Shown here piece after piece: positions 17,283-25,543 of a stretch of 64,000 bases of DNA (position 1 is its first letter; each line of letters opens with the position of its first letter). Both the position numbers and the translations under genes were made by a program. This DNA is from Paenibacillus pinistramenti (GTDB lineage: Bacteria; Bacillota; Bacilli; Paenibacillales; Paenibacillaceae). The stretch spans positions 62,001-126,000 of the forward strand of contig NZ_VAWG01000002.1 of the NCBI RefSeq assembly GCF_005869875.1, written 5' to 3'. The notes under the pieces were generated by a model. That model saw only the letters and a program-made list of their open reading frames with translations, was not told where the DNA came from and did no database searches.

Positions 17283-18207
17283 TACAACCTGCAGAATCGG
17301 CAGCGTTCTGTTTAAGAATCCGGTTGTCATGGCTTCAGGAACCTTTGGCTTTGGACGTGAATATGCGAAATTTTATGATCTGAACAAGCTCGGCGGAATA
17401 TCAGGCAAAGGCCTCACCCTAAAGGCGAAAGAGGGGAACGAAGGCCTGCGGGTCTGGGAAACGGCGGCCGGCATGCTGAACAGTGTGGGGCTTGAGAACC
17501 CGGGAATCATGGGCTTCCTGGAAGAGGAGACTCCCTTCTGGCAGCAGCTAGACACCGTGCGTATTGTGAATCTGGGCGGCGGCTGTTTATCGGACTATGA
17601 GGAAGGTGCGGAAATATTGGAAAATTTCTCGGTCCGCAGCCTTGCAGATGAGCGGCCTGCCTACGACATGATTGAGCTGAACATTTCGTGCCCGAATGTC
17701 AAAGAGGGCGGAATGGCTTACGGAATCCGGACGGAAACGGCCCGTGAAGTGGTCAGGCTGGTGCGCGAAGCGACGTCTCTTCCGCTTGTAGTCAAGCTTT
17801 CGCCCAATGCAGAGGATCTGACGGGCATGGCTGCCATGTGCGAGGAAGAGGGAGCGGACGGCATTTCGCTTGTGAATACGTTCTCCGCTATGAAGATTGA
17901 CATCCATAAACGGAGGAGTGTTTTTCAGAATCTCTATGCCGGTTTATCCGGCCCCGCAATCAAGCCGATCGCGCTCCGTATGGTTCATCAGGTGTGCAAG
18001 ACTGTTTCCATACCCGTTATGGGCATGGGAGGCATCAGCTCGGCCGAGGATGCGATTGAATTTATAATGGCTGGAGCGGAGACGGTACAGGTGGGAACCC
18101 ATAATTTTGTCAGTCTGCGGGCAGGAGAAGAGCTTGTAGAAGGCATCAGCGCGTTTATGCGTCAGGAAGGAATCAAGTCGCTGCAGGAGATAAGGGGGAT
18201 TATATAG
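17275..18207 (+). CDS. pyrD: Dihydroorotate dehydrogenase B, catalytic subunit
   Basis: Class 1B enzyme oxidising dihydroorotate to orotate with FMN. Motifs include [24 protein letters not shown], the substrate loop [13 protein letters not shown] containing the catalytic Cys, [17 protein letters not shown] and the phosphate site [31 protein letters not shown] at 17275 was preferred to TTG 17272 because it lies 7 nt from the GGAGGAGGTGG RBS; both overlap the end of pyrK. The protein is about 310 aa, normal for PyrDB. The next gene begins immediately after the stop. Confidence 0.95.
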   Translation: MVDTTCRIGSVLFKNPVVMASGTFGFGREYAKFYDLNKLGGISGKGLTLKAKEGNEGLRVWETAAGMLNSVGLENPGIMGFLEEETPFWQQLDTVRIVNLGGGCLSDYEEGAEILENFSVRSLADERPAYDMIELNISCPNVKEGGMAYGIRTETAREVVRLVREATSLPLVVKLSPNAEDLTGMAAMCEEEGADGISLVNTFSAMKIDIHKRRSVFQNLYAGLSGPAIKPIALRMVHQVCKTVSIPVMGMGGISSAEDAIEFIMAGAETVQVGTHNFVSLRAGEELVEGISAFMRQEGIKSLQEIRGII

Positions 18208-18540
18208 ATGAGGAATTTGGATGATATCGAATTGCATGCAAGCCGGCTGGGACAAGATCATCTCCTCGTGATTACCGGAGGAGCCGCACATATCGGAGCT
18301 GCTTCAGTATCCTCCCAATCTGAGGACGGGGTGCTCACCCAGACGTCTGCCGTACCCGGACACAAGGAGCATGTGCTTACAGACAGTCTTGCGCACAAAG
18401 CCGCCGCGCAGCTCGGCAGCACGGTTGTGATCATCATGGGAATCCATTATGACAATCTTGATCAAGAGGAAATCCGGGAAGTAGGCAGAATCTCCGAACA
18501 CCTGGTGGAGGAATACATCAGGAAGCAGAAAGGCGAGTAG
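18208..18540 (+). CDS. LpdD-like prenylated-flavin chaperone family protein
   Basis: A 110-aa protein with LLVITGGAAHIGAASV, then VPGHKEHVLTDSLAHKAAAQLGSTVVIIMGIHYDNLDQEEIREV. The TGG-x2-HIGA, GHKE and GIH-x-DN signatures match the small LpdD-type family linked to prenylated-FMN decarboxylases (UbiD/LpdC systems). No UbiD or UbiX homologue is in the window, and the gene is fused by position to pyrD with no gap, so its role here may differ from decarboxylase maturation. Reading continues open in frame after the TAG for another 44 codons of Ala/Lys-rich sequence (see next entry). The family call is from recognised motifs, not a search. Confidence 0.65.
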   Translation: MRNLDDIELHASRLGQDHLLVITGGAAHIGAASVSSQSEDGVLTQTSAVPGHKEHVLTDSLAHKAAAQLGSTVVIIMGIHYDNLDQEEIREVGRISEHLVEEYIRKQKGE

Positions 18541-18675
18541 AGATCTCCGCCGTCCTTAGATGCCGTTTTAGCTAAGACCAAAGCGATTGTTAAAGCTAAT
18601 GCCAAGGCTATTGTCAATGCGGTTGCCAAGCAAAGCTATGGCGTAAACTATTGCCTAAGCAGTCGCCTTACTTGA
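18541..18675 (+). other. In-frame Ala/Lys-rich open stretch after the LpdD-like stop codon
   Basis: After TAG 18538-18540 the same frame stays open for 44 codons to TGA. It contains two tandem 8-codon units, KAIVKANA and KAIVNAVA, that are similar in protein but differ at many third positions. It could be a lost C-terminal extension, a readthrough product or chance. The remainder of the gap to moeA holds a terminator and no other gene. Confidence 0.35.
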
Positions 18676-18700
18676 AAAAACCGCCGCCAGCGGTTTTTTT
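18675..18700 (+). terminator. Intrinsic terminator after pyrK-pyrD-LpdD-like operon
   Basis: Stem AAAAAACCGC / GCGGTTTTTT with a CGCCA loop and further T. Confidence 0.88.
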
Positions 18701-18845
18701 GCTTTTTTGTGCGGCATACCGCTCTCCTTGCAATCACAGGAAATTCCAAATAGGATAGAAATAAAGCTTATAGTCCAAGTCTGGTTTGAATCAAGCTAAA
18801 TCAGGGTAACAAAGCCAGTACTTCAATGAACCAGGAGGAATGGAA

Positions 18846-20123
18846 TTGCCTATGGACAAGGAAAATTTACATAACCCTAAGTTTAAGCGCAGCGTAATGC
18901 AGCCGGAGCAGGCGCAGCAGCTGATTCTAGCCTCTATCAAGCCTATGGACCAAGAAGAGGTTCCTCTTACGGAAGTCCGGGGCCGCATTTTAGCCGAGAA
19001 TGTGCTCTCCCCCCATCCATTTCCGCATTTCCGGCGCTCGGGGATGGATGGTTTTGCTGTCCGCAGTGAGGAGACAAAGGGCGCTTCGTCCAGCCATCCG
19101 GCCCGATTTGAGGTGATTGATGTTATTCCGGCAGGTTCGCTGCCGCAGGCTGAACTTGGCCCTGGGACAGCCGCCCGGATTATGACAGGCGCCAAGGTGC
19201 CGGATGAGGCGGATGCTGTGGTCATGTTCGAAATGACAGACACTCACCAGCAGGACGGAAGAACCTTTATAACGGTAAAAAGAGAGATCGCAGCGGGCAC
19301 CAATATGACGCCGATCGGACGTGAGCTTCAGGCACAGGAGACGCTGCTAAAGGCAGGACGGCTGATTTCCGCTGGCGAAACAACCGTTTTGGCAACCTTT
19401 GGTTTTCACAAGGTAAAAGTATACCGGCGGCCGAGAATCGCCATATGCTCTACCGGCTCTGAGCTGCTGAGGGTTGAGGAGCCGCTGCAGGACGGCCGGA
19501 TCCGGAACAGCAATACCTATACGCTGGCATGCCAGGTTCAGGACGCAGGCGGCGAGCCGTATATTCTCGAACCGATTGCGGACGACCTTGAGCTGGCCAA
19601 GCAGCGGGTCACACAGGCGCTCGCAGAGTACGATATGGTCATCACTACCGGCGGCGTTTCGGTAGGGGATTTTGATATTATGGCGGACCTCATGCAGGAA
19701 GGCAGTCTCAACATGCTGTTTAATAAAGTCGCTATGCGGCCTGGCAGTGTAACTACAGCTGCTGTCAGCGGAGATAAGCTTTTGTTTGCACTATCCGGTA
19801 ATCCCGGGGCCTGTTTCGTTGGGTTCGAGCTGTTTGTCAGACCGGCAATCCGCAGCATGCAGGGGGCATCTGAGCCTTTCCTGCCTGAATTTGAAGCACT
19901 GCTGGCTGATGATTATCCCAAAATTAACAACTTTACGCGGTTTGTCCGCGGCAGTATGGAGATCAGAGACGGGCGGGTTTATGTCCGGCCCGCTAAACTC
20001 GACGAGTCCGGAGTGATGATCACGATTAAAGACAGCGACATATTAATCGTGATTCCTCCCACAACGGCCGGAGTTAAAGCCGGTGAGAAAGTCAAGGCAA
20101 TCCGGCTGCAGAAATGGTTATAG
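18846..20123 (+). CDS. moeA: Molybdopterin molybdenumtransferase
   Basis: MoeA inserts molybdate into adenylylated molybdopterin to finish the molybdenum cofactor. Characteristic stretches are PFPHFRRSGMDGFAVRS, ARIMTGAKVPDEADAVVMFE, TTGGVSVGDFDIM (MoaB/Mog-like domain) and ALSGNPGACFVGFELFVRPAI, then a C-terminal beta-barrel (domain IV). Three starts are possible: ATG 18840 lies only 1 nt from AGGAGG, TTG 18846 lies 7 nt away and ATG 18852 lies 13 nt away. TTG is used here on spacing grounds, giving 425 aa. It is followed 24 bp later by mobB. Confidence 0.94.
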   Translation: MPMDKENLHNPKFKRSVMQPEQAQQLILASIKPMDQEEVPLTEVRGRILAENVLSPHPFPHFRRSGMDGFAVRSEETKGASSSHPARFEVIDVIPAGSLPQAELGPGTAARIMTGAKVPDEADAVVMFEMTDTHQQDGRTFITVKREIAAGTNMTPIGRELQAQETLLKAGRLISAGETTVLATFGFHKVKVYRRPRIAICSTGSELLRVEEPLQDGRIRNSNTYTLACQVQDAGGEPYILEPIADDLELAKQRVTQALAEYDMVITTGGVSVGDFDIMADLMQEGSLNMLFNKVAMRPGSVTTAAVSGDKLLFALSGNPGACFVGFELFVRPAIRSMQGASEPFLPEFEALLADDYPKINNFTRFVRGSMEIRDGRVYVRPAKLDESGVMITIKDSDILIVIPPTTAGVKAGEKVKAIRLQKWL

Positions 20124-20147
20124 ACGGGAAGGGAGTCGGGTGCCGGG

Positions 20148-20678
20148 ATGGCGGAGATTATACAGATCATAGGCTATAAGAACAGCGGCAAAACCACGCT
20201 TGCTGAGTATCTGGTGAAGTTTTTCTCACAGAAGGGGCTTAAGGTAGCGGTCATTAAGCATGACGCCCATGAATTCGAAATGGACCATGCCGGCACGGAT
20301 ACTTGGCGGATGACGCAGGCCGGAGCAGCAGCTGTAGCGATTTCTTCTCCCGCCAGAACGGCTCTAATAGAGGAACAGTCAAGCAGTCTGGAGGAGCTCA
20401 TTACGAGATTGGGAGCCGCTGATTTGATTGTTGTAGAGGGCTTCAAACAGGAGCATTACCCGAAGATTGTGATGCTTCGTTCCCCAGAGGACCTGACTCT
20501 CCTTGAGGACTGCAGCCGTGTGATCGCCGCCGTTTGTGCGGAAGCAGTACATTTTGCAAAGGGAACTGCACCAGAAGCGGAGGAGCAGACAGACGCGGTA
20601 TCCGCAGAGCTCCCTTCCTTTAAGCGCGGGGAGCATCAGCGGATCGCGGAGTGGCTGCAAGAGTATCTCAGAGTGTAA
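20148..20678 (+). CDS. mobB: Molybdopterin-guanine dinucleotide biosynthesis adaptor protein
   Basis: A 176-aa P-loop GTPase. It has the Walker A motif IIGYKNSGKTTLAEYL, the KVAVIKHDAHEFEMDHAGTDTWRMTQAGA segment typical of MobB, and ADLIVVEGFKQEHYPKIVMLR. MobB assists MobA in forming the guanine-dinucleotide form of the cofactor. It is the last gene of a moeA-mobB pair. No molybdoenzyme or molybdate transporter lies in this window, so the cofactor's user is elsewhere. It converges with xerS with only 4 bp between stops and no terminator seen. Confidence 0.93.
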   Translation: MAEIIQIIGYKNSGKTTLAEYLVKFFSQKGLKVAVIKHDAHEFEMDHAGTDTWRMTQAGAAAVAISSPARTALIEEQSSSLEELITRLGAADLIVVEGFKQEHYPKIVMLRSPEDLTLLEDCSRVIAAVCAEAVHFAKGTAPEAEEQTDAVSAELPSFKRGEHQRIAEWLQEYLRV

Positions 20679-20682
20679 GCAT

Positions 20683-21765
20683 TTAAGAATCATGCCGGCG
20701 TTCAATCGCCTCGGACATCGTCTTGTCTGTCAGGTGAGCGTAAATCTCGGTCGTTTCGGTCGAGGCGTGGCCAAGCTGCTCTTTGGTTTTGTAAATGTCG
20801 TTCTGCAGGTAATAATCCGTCGCGAAAGAATGCCGCAGTTTATGAACGGTCAGGAAGGGTTTGCCGAACCGCTTGGCGTATTTGATAATCATGGCCTGGA
20901 TGGCCCGTTTGGTCATCCGCTTCCCTTCCGATGCCCCGTTGGGCAGGGCGATAAAGAGGGCTTTTTCCCTTTTTGGCGTACGGTAACGGTTTTGTCTCAA
21001 ATTCATGTATTCCATGAGGTCATCCCGGGCCTGCTCCCGGAAATAGACAGGGGTTTTGAAGGTCTCTTCATTGTTGCCTTTCCGGTACACGTGGAGCATC
21101 TTGTTCGCCAAATCGAGATCGTCGACATTCAGATTGACCACCTCGGAGACGCGAAGGCCGGAATTCAGGATCAGGCTGGCGATACAGGCATCCCTTTCAC
21201 GGTTCATTTCATAAGCATGCAGGGCCTGTTTGTTGTTCTCGATATCTTGGCGGTAATGCTCATGGATATAGGCAACAAATTCATTCAGCTCGTCATCCTC
21301 CAGAATTTTGCCCTTCAGCTTGGCCGCGGTATCTTTAGGTTTATGGATCCGTTTCACTTCCACCTTGGCCATGATATTCCGCTTCAGAAGGGGATAAAAT
21401 TGCTCGTCTTCAGCGATCTGGCTGAGGTAGTGGAATAAGGATCGAAGCGAGGAGAGCTTGCGCGAAATGGTCACCCGGCTGTTCGTTCCTTGGGTGCGCG
21501 TGCTGAGATAAATCCGATAGCCGACAATGCTCTCCATATGAAGTACTTCGAGCTCCTGCAGCGTCACATCTTTGTTGTCTTGGCCGGCGCTTAAGCCCTC
21601 GGCTCTAAGCCAGCTGAAGAACTGTTCATAGTCTCTGACGTATTCGAGCAGCGTGGAAGGCGATAAATCCGGAAGCTTGTAGTCAATAAACTGCTGCACG
21701 TACCAGGGCATATGCAGTACCTTTTCGTCCAACTTGGAGCGGTCGATGGTTTTTTGGATATTCAT
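20683..21765 (-). CDS. xerS: Tyrosine recombinase XerS-type
   Basis: A 360-aa site-specific recombinase. An N-terminal SAM-like core-binding domain (MPWYVQQFIDYKLPDLSPSTLLEYVRDYEQFFSWL) precedes the catalytic domain with Arg in LNSGLRVSEVVNL, Lys in [20 protein letters not shown] (His-x-x-Arg), LGHASTETTEIYAH (His and nucleophile Tyr). The MPWYV opening and overall length match XerS, the single-recombinase chromosome dimer resolution enzyme of streptococci, with homologues in Bacillales. The start at 21765 is chosen because AAAAGGTGATC lies just upstream; ATG 21798 would add 11 residues with only a weak RBS. Confidence 0.85.
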   Translation of the reverse strand: MNIQKTIDRSKLDEKVLHMPWYVQQFIDYKLPDLSPSTLLEYVRDYEQFFSWLRAEGLSAGQDNKDVTLQELEVLHMESIVGYRIYLSTRTQGTNSRVTISRKLSSLRSLFHYLSQIAEDEQFYPLLKRNIMAKVEVKRIHKPKDTAAKLKGKILEDDELNEFVAYIHEHYRQDIENNKQALHAYEMNRERDACIASLILNSGLRVSEVVNLNVDDLDLANKMLHVYRKGNNEETFKTPVYFREQARDDLMEYMNLRQNRYRTPKREKALFIALPNGASEGKRMTKRAIQAMIIKYAKRFGKPFLTVHKLRHSFATDYYLQNDIYKTKEQLGHASTETTEIYAHLTDKTMSEAIERRHDS

Positions 21766-21846
21766 CTGATTGATCACCTTTTTTCGTTCATCGGTCATCC
21801 TATTCTATCATAATTTATGGATCTGCTTAAGGAGAGGCGGGAGAGT

Positions 21847-22346
21847 ATGAATGTCATTCTGGAGCCTGTTACAGCCAGCCAATCCGGAGTTTTGCATCAT
21901 CTGATGCAGTTCTACTTCTACGATTTCACGGCTTATTTGGATATTCAGGTTGAGGAAACGGGGAAGTTTCAGCCTTATCCCGGTTTGGACAAGTATTATA
22001 GGAATGAAGATGCGGAATATCAGGCGTTTCTGATCCGCTGCGGCGAGCATTTGGCCGGATTCGCATTGATTGATCATCCTCAGGAGAACCCGGACGAGAG
22101 CATTATATGGCTGAGTTCTTTGTATTAAAAAGATTCCGCCGCACCGGCGTGGGCCGCACGGCTGCGTACGCTCTCTTTGACCGGTTCCCGGGGCGCTGGT
22201 ACATCTCGCAGCTGAAGACCAACACCCCCGCCCAGGCTTTCTGGAGGGCAGTTGTGGACGAGTACACGGCGGGCCGCTATCAAGAGCGGATCCGGGCAGG
22301 CAGCGGCAATACACTGCAGCTGTTTGATACACGCGCCGGCTGCTGA
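21847..22346 (+). pseudogene. GNAT acetyltransferase broken by a frameshift
   Basis: The first half (MNVILEPVTASQSGVLHHLMQFYFYDF... to HPQENP) runs into an early stop at 22128. The second half continues in the next frame as REHYMAEFFVLKRFRRTGVGRTAAYALFDRFPGRWYISQLKTN, with the full GNAT motif R-x-x-G-V-G-R and the FW-x-x-V-x-E-Y-T tail. Homologues of this type are one continuous protein of about 165 aa. The break lies around 22085-22105 and corresponds to a net loss of one base. A natural mutation and a sequencing error both fit. Confidence 0.8.
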
Positions 22347-22404
22347 GCATTAGAGCATCCGTATTATAAGTATGGTCATAATCATTATCATGATTCTAAT
22401 GCTC
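22345..22404. promoter_or_regulatory. Inverted repeat enclosing a Fur-box-like 15-mer upstream of yebC2
   Basis: GAGCATTAGA (22345-22354) and TCTAATGCTC (22395-22404) are perfect inverted arms. Between them, 22376-22390 reads TCATAATCATTATCA, which matches the 7-1-7 Fur box TGATAATNATTATCA at 14 of 15 positions. It may end the GNAT transcript, bind Fur, or both. Confidence 0.4.
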
Positions 22405-22409
22405 AAGAC

Positions 22410-22439
22410 TTGTTCGAACCCCCTCGGAAAGGATATAAT
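22410..22439 (+). promoter_or_regulatory. Sigma-A-type promoter for yebC2
   Basis: TTGTTC, an 18-bp spacer and a perfect TATAAT lie 67 bp upstream of the yebC2 start. Confidence 0.6.
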
Positions 22440-22506
22440 GGACGAGGTATATTGGTTATGAAGAAGCAGGATTTATATAATCACAAGATAAGAAAGTGGG
22501 ATTAGT

Positions 22507-23226
22507 ATGGGTCGCAAGTGGAACAATATTAAAGAGAAGAAAGCTTCGAAAGACGCAAATACAAGCCGTGTTTATGCCAAATTCGGCGTTGAAATCTATG
22601 TAGCGGCCAAGAAAGGCGAGCCTGATCCGGAGTCGAACCGTGCGCTGAAGGTTGTTCTGGAACGTGCCAAAACGTACAACGTCCCTAAAGCCATCATTGA
22701 CCGTGCGCTTGATAAAGCGAAGGGCAGCGGGGATGAGACCTATGTCGAGCTCCGTTATGAAGGATTTGGCCCAAGCGGCTCTATGATCATTGTAGATGCG
22801 CTGACAAATAACGTTAACCGTACCGCACCGGAGGTTCGCTCCGCGTTTAACAAGAACGGCGGGAACATGGGGGTCAGCGGATCGGTTTCTTATATGTTTG
22901 ATCCAACGGCCGTTATCGGTCTGGAAGGCAAAACAGCTGATGAAGTGATGGAGATCTTGATCGAAGCGGATGTCGACGTGCGTGATGTGCTTGAAGAAGA
23001 CGAGGCTGTTATCGTCTATGCCGATCCGGATCAGTTCCATGCTGTGCAGGAGGCGCTCAAGAAAGCCGGAGTCAGCGAGTTTACCGTTGCGGAGCTTTCC
23101 ATGCTGGCTCAGAACTATGTCACTTTGGAAGGAGATGCGCTGACTCAATTTGAGAAGCTCATCGATGCCCTTGAAGACCTGGAAGACGTACAGCAGGTTT
23201 ATCATAATGTTGAATTTGCCGAATAA
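22507..23226 (+). CDS. yebC2: YebC/TACO1-family protein, YeeI (YebC2) type
   Basis: A 239-aa member of the DUF28/YebC family. The [27 protein letters not shown] opening is that of the Bacillus YeeI (YebC2) subgroup rather than the classical YebC/PmpR (AGHSKWANI). The rest, including [42 protein letters not shown] and [16 protein letters not shown], is complete. From the family, YebC2 and its mitochondrial relative TACO1 act as translation factors that help ribosomes through proline-rich stretches; older annotations call it a transcriptional regulator. It is monocistronic with its own promoter and terminator. Confidence 0.93.
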   Translation: MGRKWNNIKEKKASKDANTSRVYAKFGVEIYVAAKKGEPDPESNRALKVVLERAKTYNVPKAIIDRALDKAKGSGDETYVELRYEGFGPSGSMIIVDALTNNVNRTAPEVRSAFNKNGGNMGVSGSVSYMFDPTAVIGLEGKTADEVMEILIEADVDVRDVLEEDEAVIVYADPDQFHAVQEALKKAGVSEFTVAELSMLAQNYVTLEGDALTQFEKLIDALEDLEDVQQVYHNVEFAE

Positions 23227-23247
23227 GCAACAATAGTCATTTAGAAA

Positions 23248-23286
23248 GGCTAAAGACACGGATTGCCGTGATCTTTAGCCTTTTTT
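23248..23286 (+). terminator. Intrinsic terminator of yebC2
   Basis: A 14-bp stem with one bulged A (23248-23261 with 23266-23280) carries arms GGCTAAAGA / TCTTTAGCC and is followed by six T. Confidence 0.9.
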
Positions 23287-23453
23287 GTGCTGCCTTGTTT
23301 GGAACAGCAGCCGGTTCTGTTCTCGACATTTTTACAGCTTGTCTATATTGTCCACCGGGTGCGTACAGGATCGTACGTTTATTTATTCTTCTTCGACATT
23401 AGTTTATGTTTAAGAACAATAACTGAATAAAAATATCCTAAAAAAACAACATA

Positions 23454-23568
23454 TGAAAAATTCATAATAGAAAACACAAAGCCGTCTAGTTCCTCCCTGC
23501 AAATCTTCTACTTTAGCTATACAACTAAGAAAAAAGGTAACCAACATAATAATAATTATGTTAACTAA
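23454..23568 (+). repeat. Diverged intergenic repeat, upstream copy
   Basis: The copy begins TGAAAAATTCATAATA and ends in CAACATAATAATAATTATG followed by TTAACTAA. The same landmarks recur in the same order at 25317-25440 on the other side of the MCP gene. It occupies the otherwise gene-free stretch 23287-23700, which is AT-rich. A TATAAT at 23681 probably belongs to the MCP promoter. Confidence 0.5.
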
Positions 23569-23763
23569 TATTCAAATCCCCCCATTCCTTGATTGGCATC
23601 CTAAGTCCAAAACTATAAAACTTTAAAGCTTTATAGCATAAAACGATCAGGAAAGTATTTTCTCCTAGAAGGCAAACTGATATAATGTGAGGAAATCTGA
23701 CATAAAACATCTTGAAGGATCAGACAGAAAAGCAGATTAGCCTAGAAGAGAGAAGGGGACAAG

Positions 23764-25278
23764 ATGAAGTCAAATCGTTTGATAGGTGGTTTAACTGTAA
23801 GTCTGGCCGTACTGTTCGCTTATTCGATGTTTATCAGCATGCACTGGATTCACAAGGTTATCCTGGGAGCTGCTTTGCTGGTTCTTGGCTGGATATCGCT
23901 TCGGACGCATCTGGGAATGCGTAAACTGCACTCCGATTTAGGGCTTGCTGAAGGTGAAGTGAAGCAGTTAGGGAATGAGATTCAGGTTACAGCTGACAGA
24001 CTATACGGGGCACTGGAGGAGATCAGCCGGCATACAGACATGCTCCAGGAGAGCGCCGATTATTCACACGCCTACGAAATGGATCTTAGAGAACGAAGCT
24101 ATGAGGCGAACGCGAAGCTGGAGGACGCTTTTTCCAAAATGAATGAAGCTTCTGAAGCAAGTGAGCATATATCCAGGCTTACCGACCGGCTGGGCGCCAA
24201 TATGCAGGAAACAAGTCAAGGTGTTAAGGAGATTGTAGAATCTATACATAACACACGGACCGTTATGGATCAGCTCGAGCAGCAAGGCGGTCTGATGCGG
24301 GAGAAATTTGGCCATCTGGCTGACCGGATAACCAAGGTCGAGGAGATCAACAGCCTCATAAACGGAATCGTTGAGGAAACTTCCCTGCTGGCTTTAAATG
24401 CCTCCATTGAAGCAGCACGGGCCGGAGAAGAAGGGCGGGGATTTGCTGTTGTAGCAGGCCGGATTCGGCAGCTGGCGGATCAGAGCAAGCAGTCTGTTGA
24501 CCAGTCCACTTCACTATTGAGAGATATTACGACTAAAGTAAAAGAAGCGGCTGAATCGGTTAATCTCGAGCAGTCTGCGGTCAAAGACGGTGTGAAAGAA
24601 GTGGAAGCCGTAAATGCTCGACTGGAGAAAGTTGCGGGCCGGGTCAAAGAGGTGGAAGGTGCGGTCAGCGAAACATTGGGCGCGGCAGGAAGCCAGCGGG
24701 AGCTGATTGAGCAGACTTCATACAAGCTGAACGAAGCCGTGCAGATAGTGAACGTAACGATTAGCAACGTGGATCTGACCCTGGAGCAGGTGACCAAACA
24801 GCGTGGTCAAATCAACCAGCTAAATGTCGTAAGCGCCAAACTGCTGCAAGAGTCAGAGGCCCTTCAGCGCTCGGTGCTGGAAATTACCGGAGCAGACAGG
24901 GCAGACGAGACCCTCTACACCAACAAGATTCAGGAAATGCAGGAGATCCTGTCAGCGATAGCAGGAAATGAAGCTTTGCAGGTTGAAAATGAAGACCGCC
25001 ATCAGTCGGTGTTAACCTCCTATCTGTCCCGAGTAGGTGACTTGCAGGCGATTTGGTCCAACCGTACGGACGGAACGTTTATTTTCTCAGAGCCCGCTGC
25101 CGGGCTGCTGAATGCGAAACGACGTGACTGGTGGGCAGGGGCTATGAGCGACGGCGCCTTTGTATCCAAGCCATACGTCTCCGCAATCACGAAACGGTCG
25201 TGCATCACGCTTTCAAGAGCTATTGTCAACCGGAATGGAGAAATTGTGGGAGTGGTCGGCGTAGATTTGGCTGTTTAA
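23764..25278 (+). CDS. Methyl-accepting chemotaxis-type protein with C-terminal cache-like domain
   Basis: A 504-aa protein. Two adjacent transmembrane helices (about 7-25 and 30-48) form a hairpin with almost no external loop, so there is no normal extracellular sensor. A long coiled-coil signalling domain follows, with the conserved tip [28 protein letters not shown] that binds CheA/CheW. The last ~90 residues ([31 protein letters not shown], then [32 protein letters not shown]) read like the second half of a Cache/PDC sensor domain, here predicted to be cytoplasmic and C-terminal. The ATG has an AGAGAAGGGGAC RBS. No other chemotaxis genes are adjacent. Diverged repeats flank the gene. Confidence 0.88.
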   Translation: MKSNRLIGGLTVSLAVLFAYSMFISMHWIHKVILGAALLVLGWISLRTHLGMRKLHSDLGLAEGEVKQLGNEIQVTADRLYGALEEISRHTDMLQESADYSHAYEMDLRERSYEANAKLEDAFSKMNEASEASEHISRLTDRLGANMQETSQGVKEIVESIHNTRTVMDQLEQQGGLMREKFGHLADRITKVEEINSLINGIVEETSLLALNASIEAARAGEEGRGFAVVAGRIRQLADQSKQSVDQSTSLLRDITTKVKEAAESVNLEQSAVKDGVKEVEAVNARLEKVAGRVKEVEGAVSETLGAAGSQRELIEQTSYKLNEAVQIVNVTISNVDLTLEQVTKQRGQINQLNVVSAKLLQESEALQRSVLEITGADRADETLYTNKIQEMQEILSAIAGNEALQVENEDRHQSVLTSYLSRVGDLQAIWSNRTDGTFIFSEPAAGLLNAKRRDWWAGAMSDGAFVSKPYVSAITKRSCITLSRAIVNRNGEIVGVVGVDLAV

Positions 25279-25316
25279 AGCGAACGATAATCTTCTATTC
25301 GCCTAATTACATTACC

Positions 25317-25440
25317 TGAAAAATTCACAATAAAAATTAATCTCACGAACCTAGCTTCCACATGCTTCGATCAACTCTAGTACTCTAACTCTGAAAAAAG
25401 AGAGTCTTTCAACATAATATTAATTATGTAAACTTAACTA
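25317..25440 (+). repeat. Diverged intergenic repeat, downstream copy
   Basis: It starts TGAAAAATTCACAATA and reaches CAACATAATATTAATTATG 93 bp later; the upstream copy has 88 bp between the same landmarks. Both also carry an AAC-x-x-GAAAAAAG stretch before the palindromic AACATAAT/ATTATG end. Confidence 0.5.
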
Positions 25441-25543
25441 AAAATAGCACGCACGATCAAATCCGCCGCCTTAATCTGTTGTATGATGGGAGCAGAAATA
25501 AGGGCTGCGATCGCTCCCAATCCAACCGAATAAGGAGTTAAGA

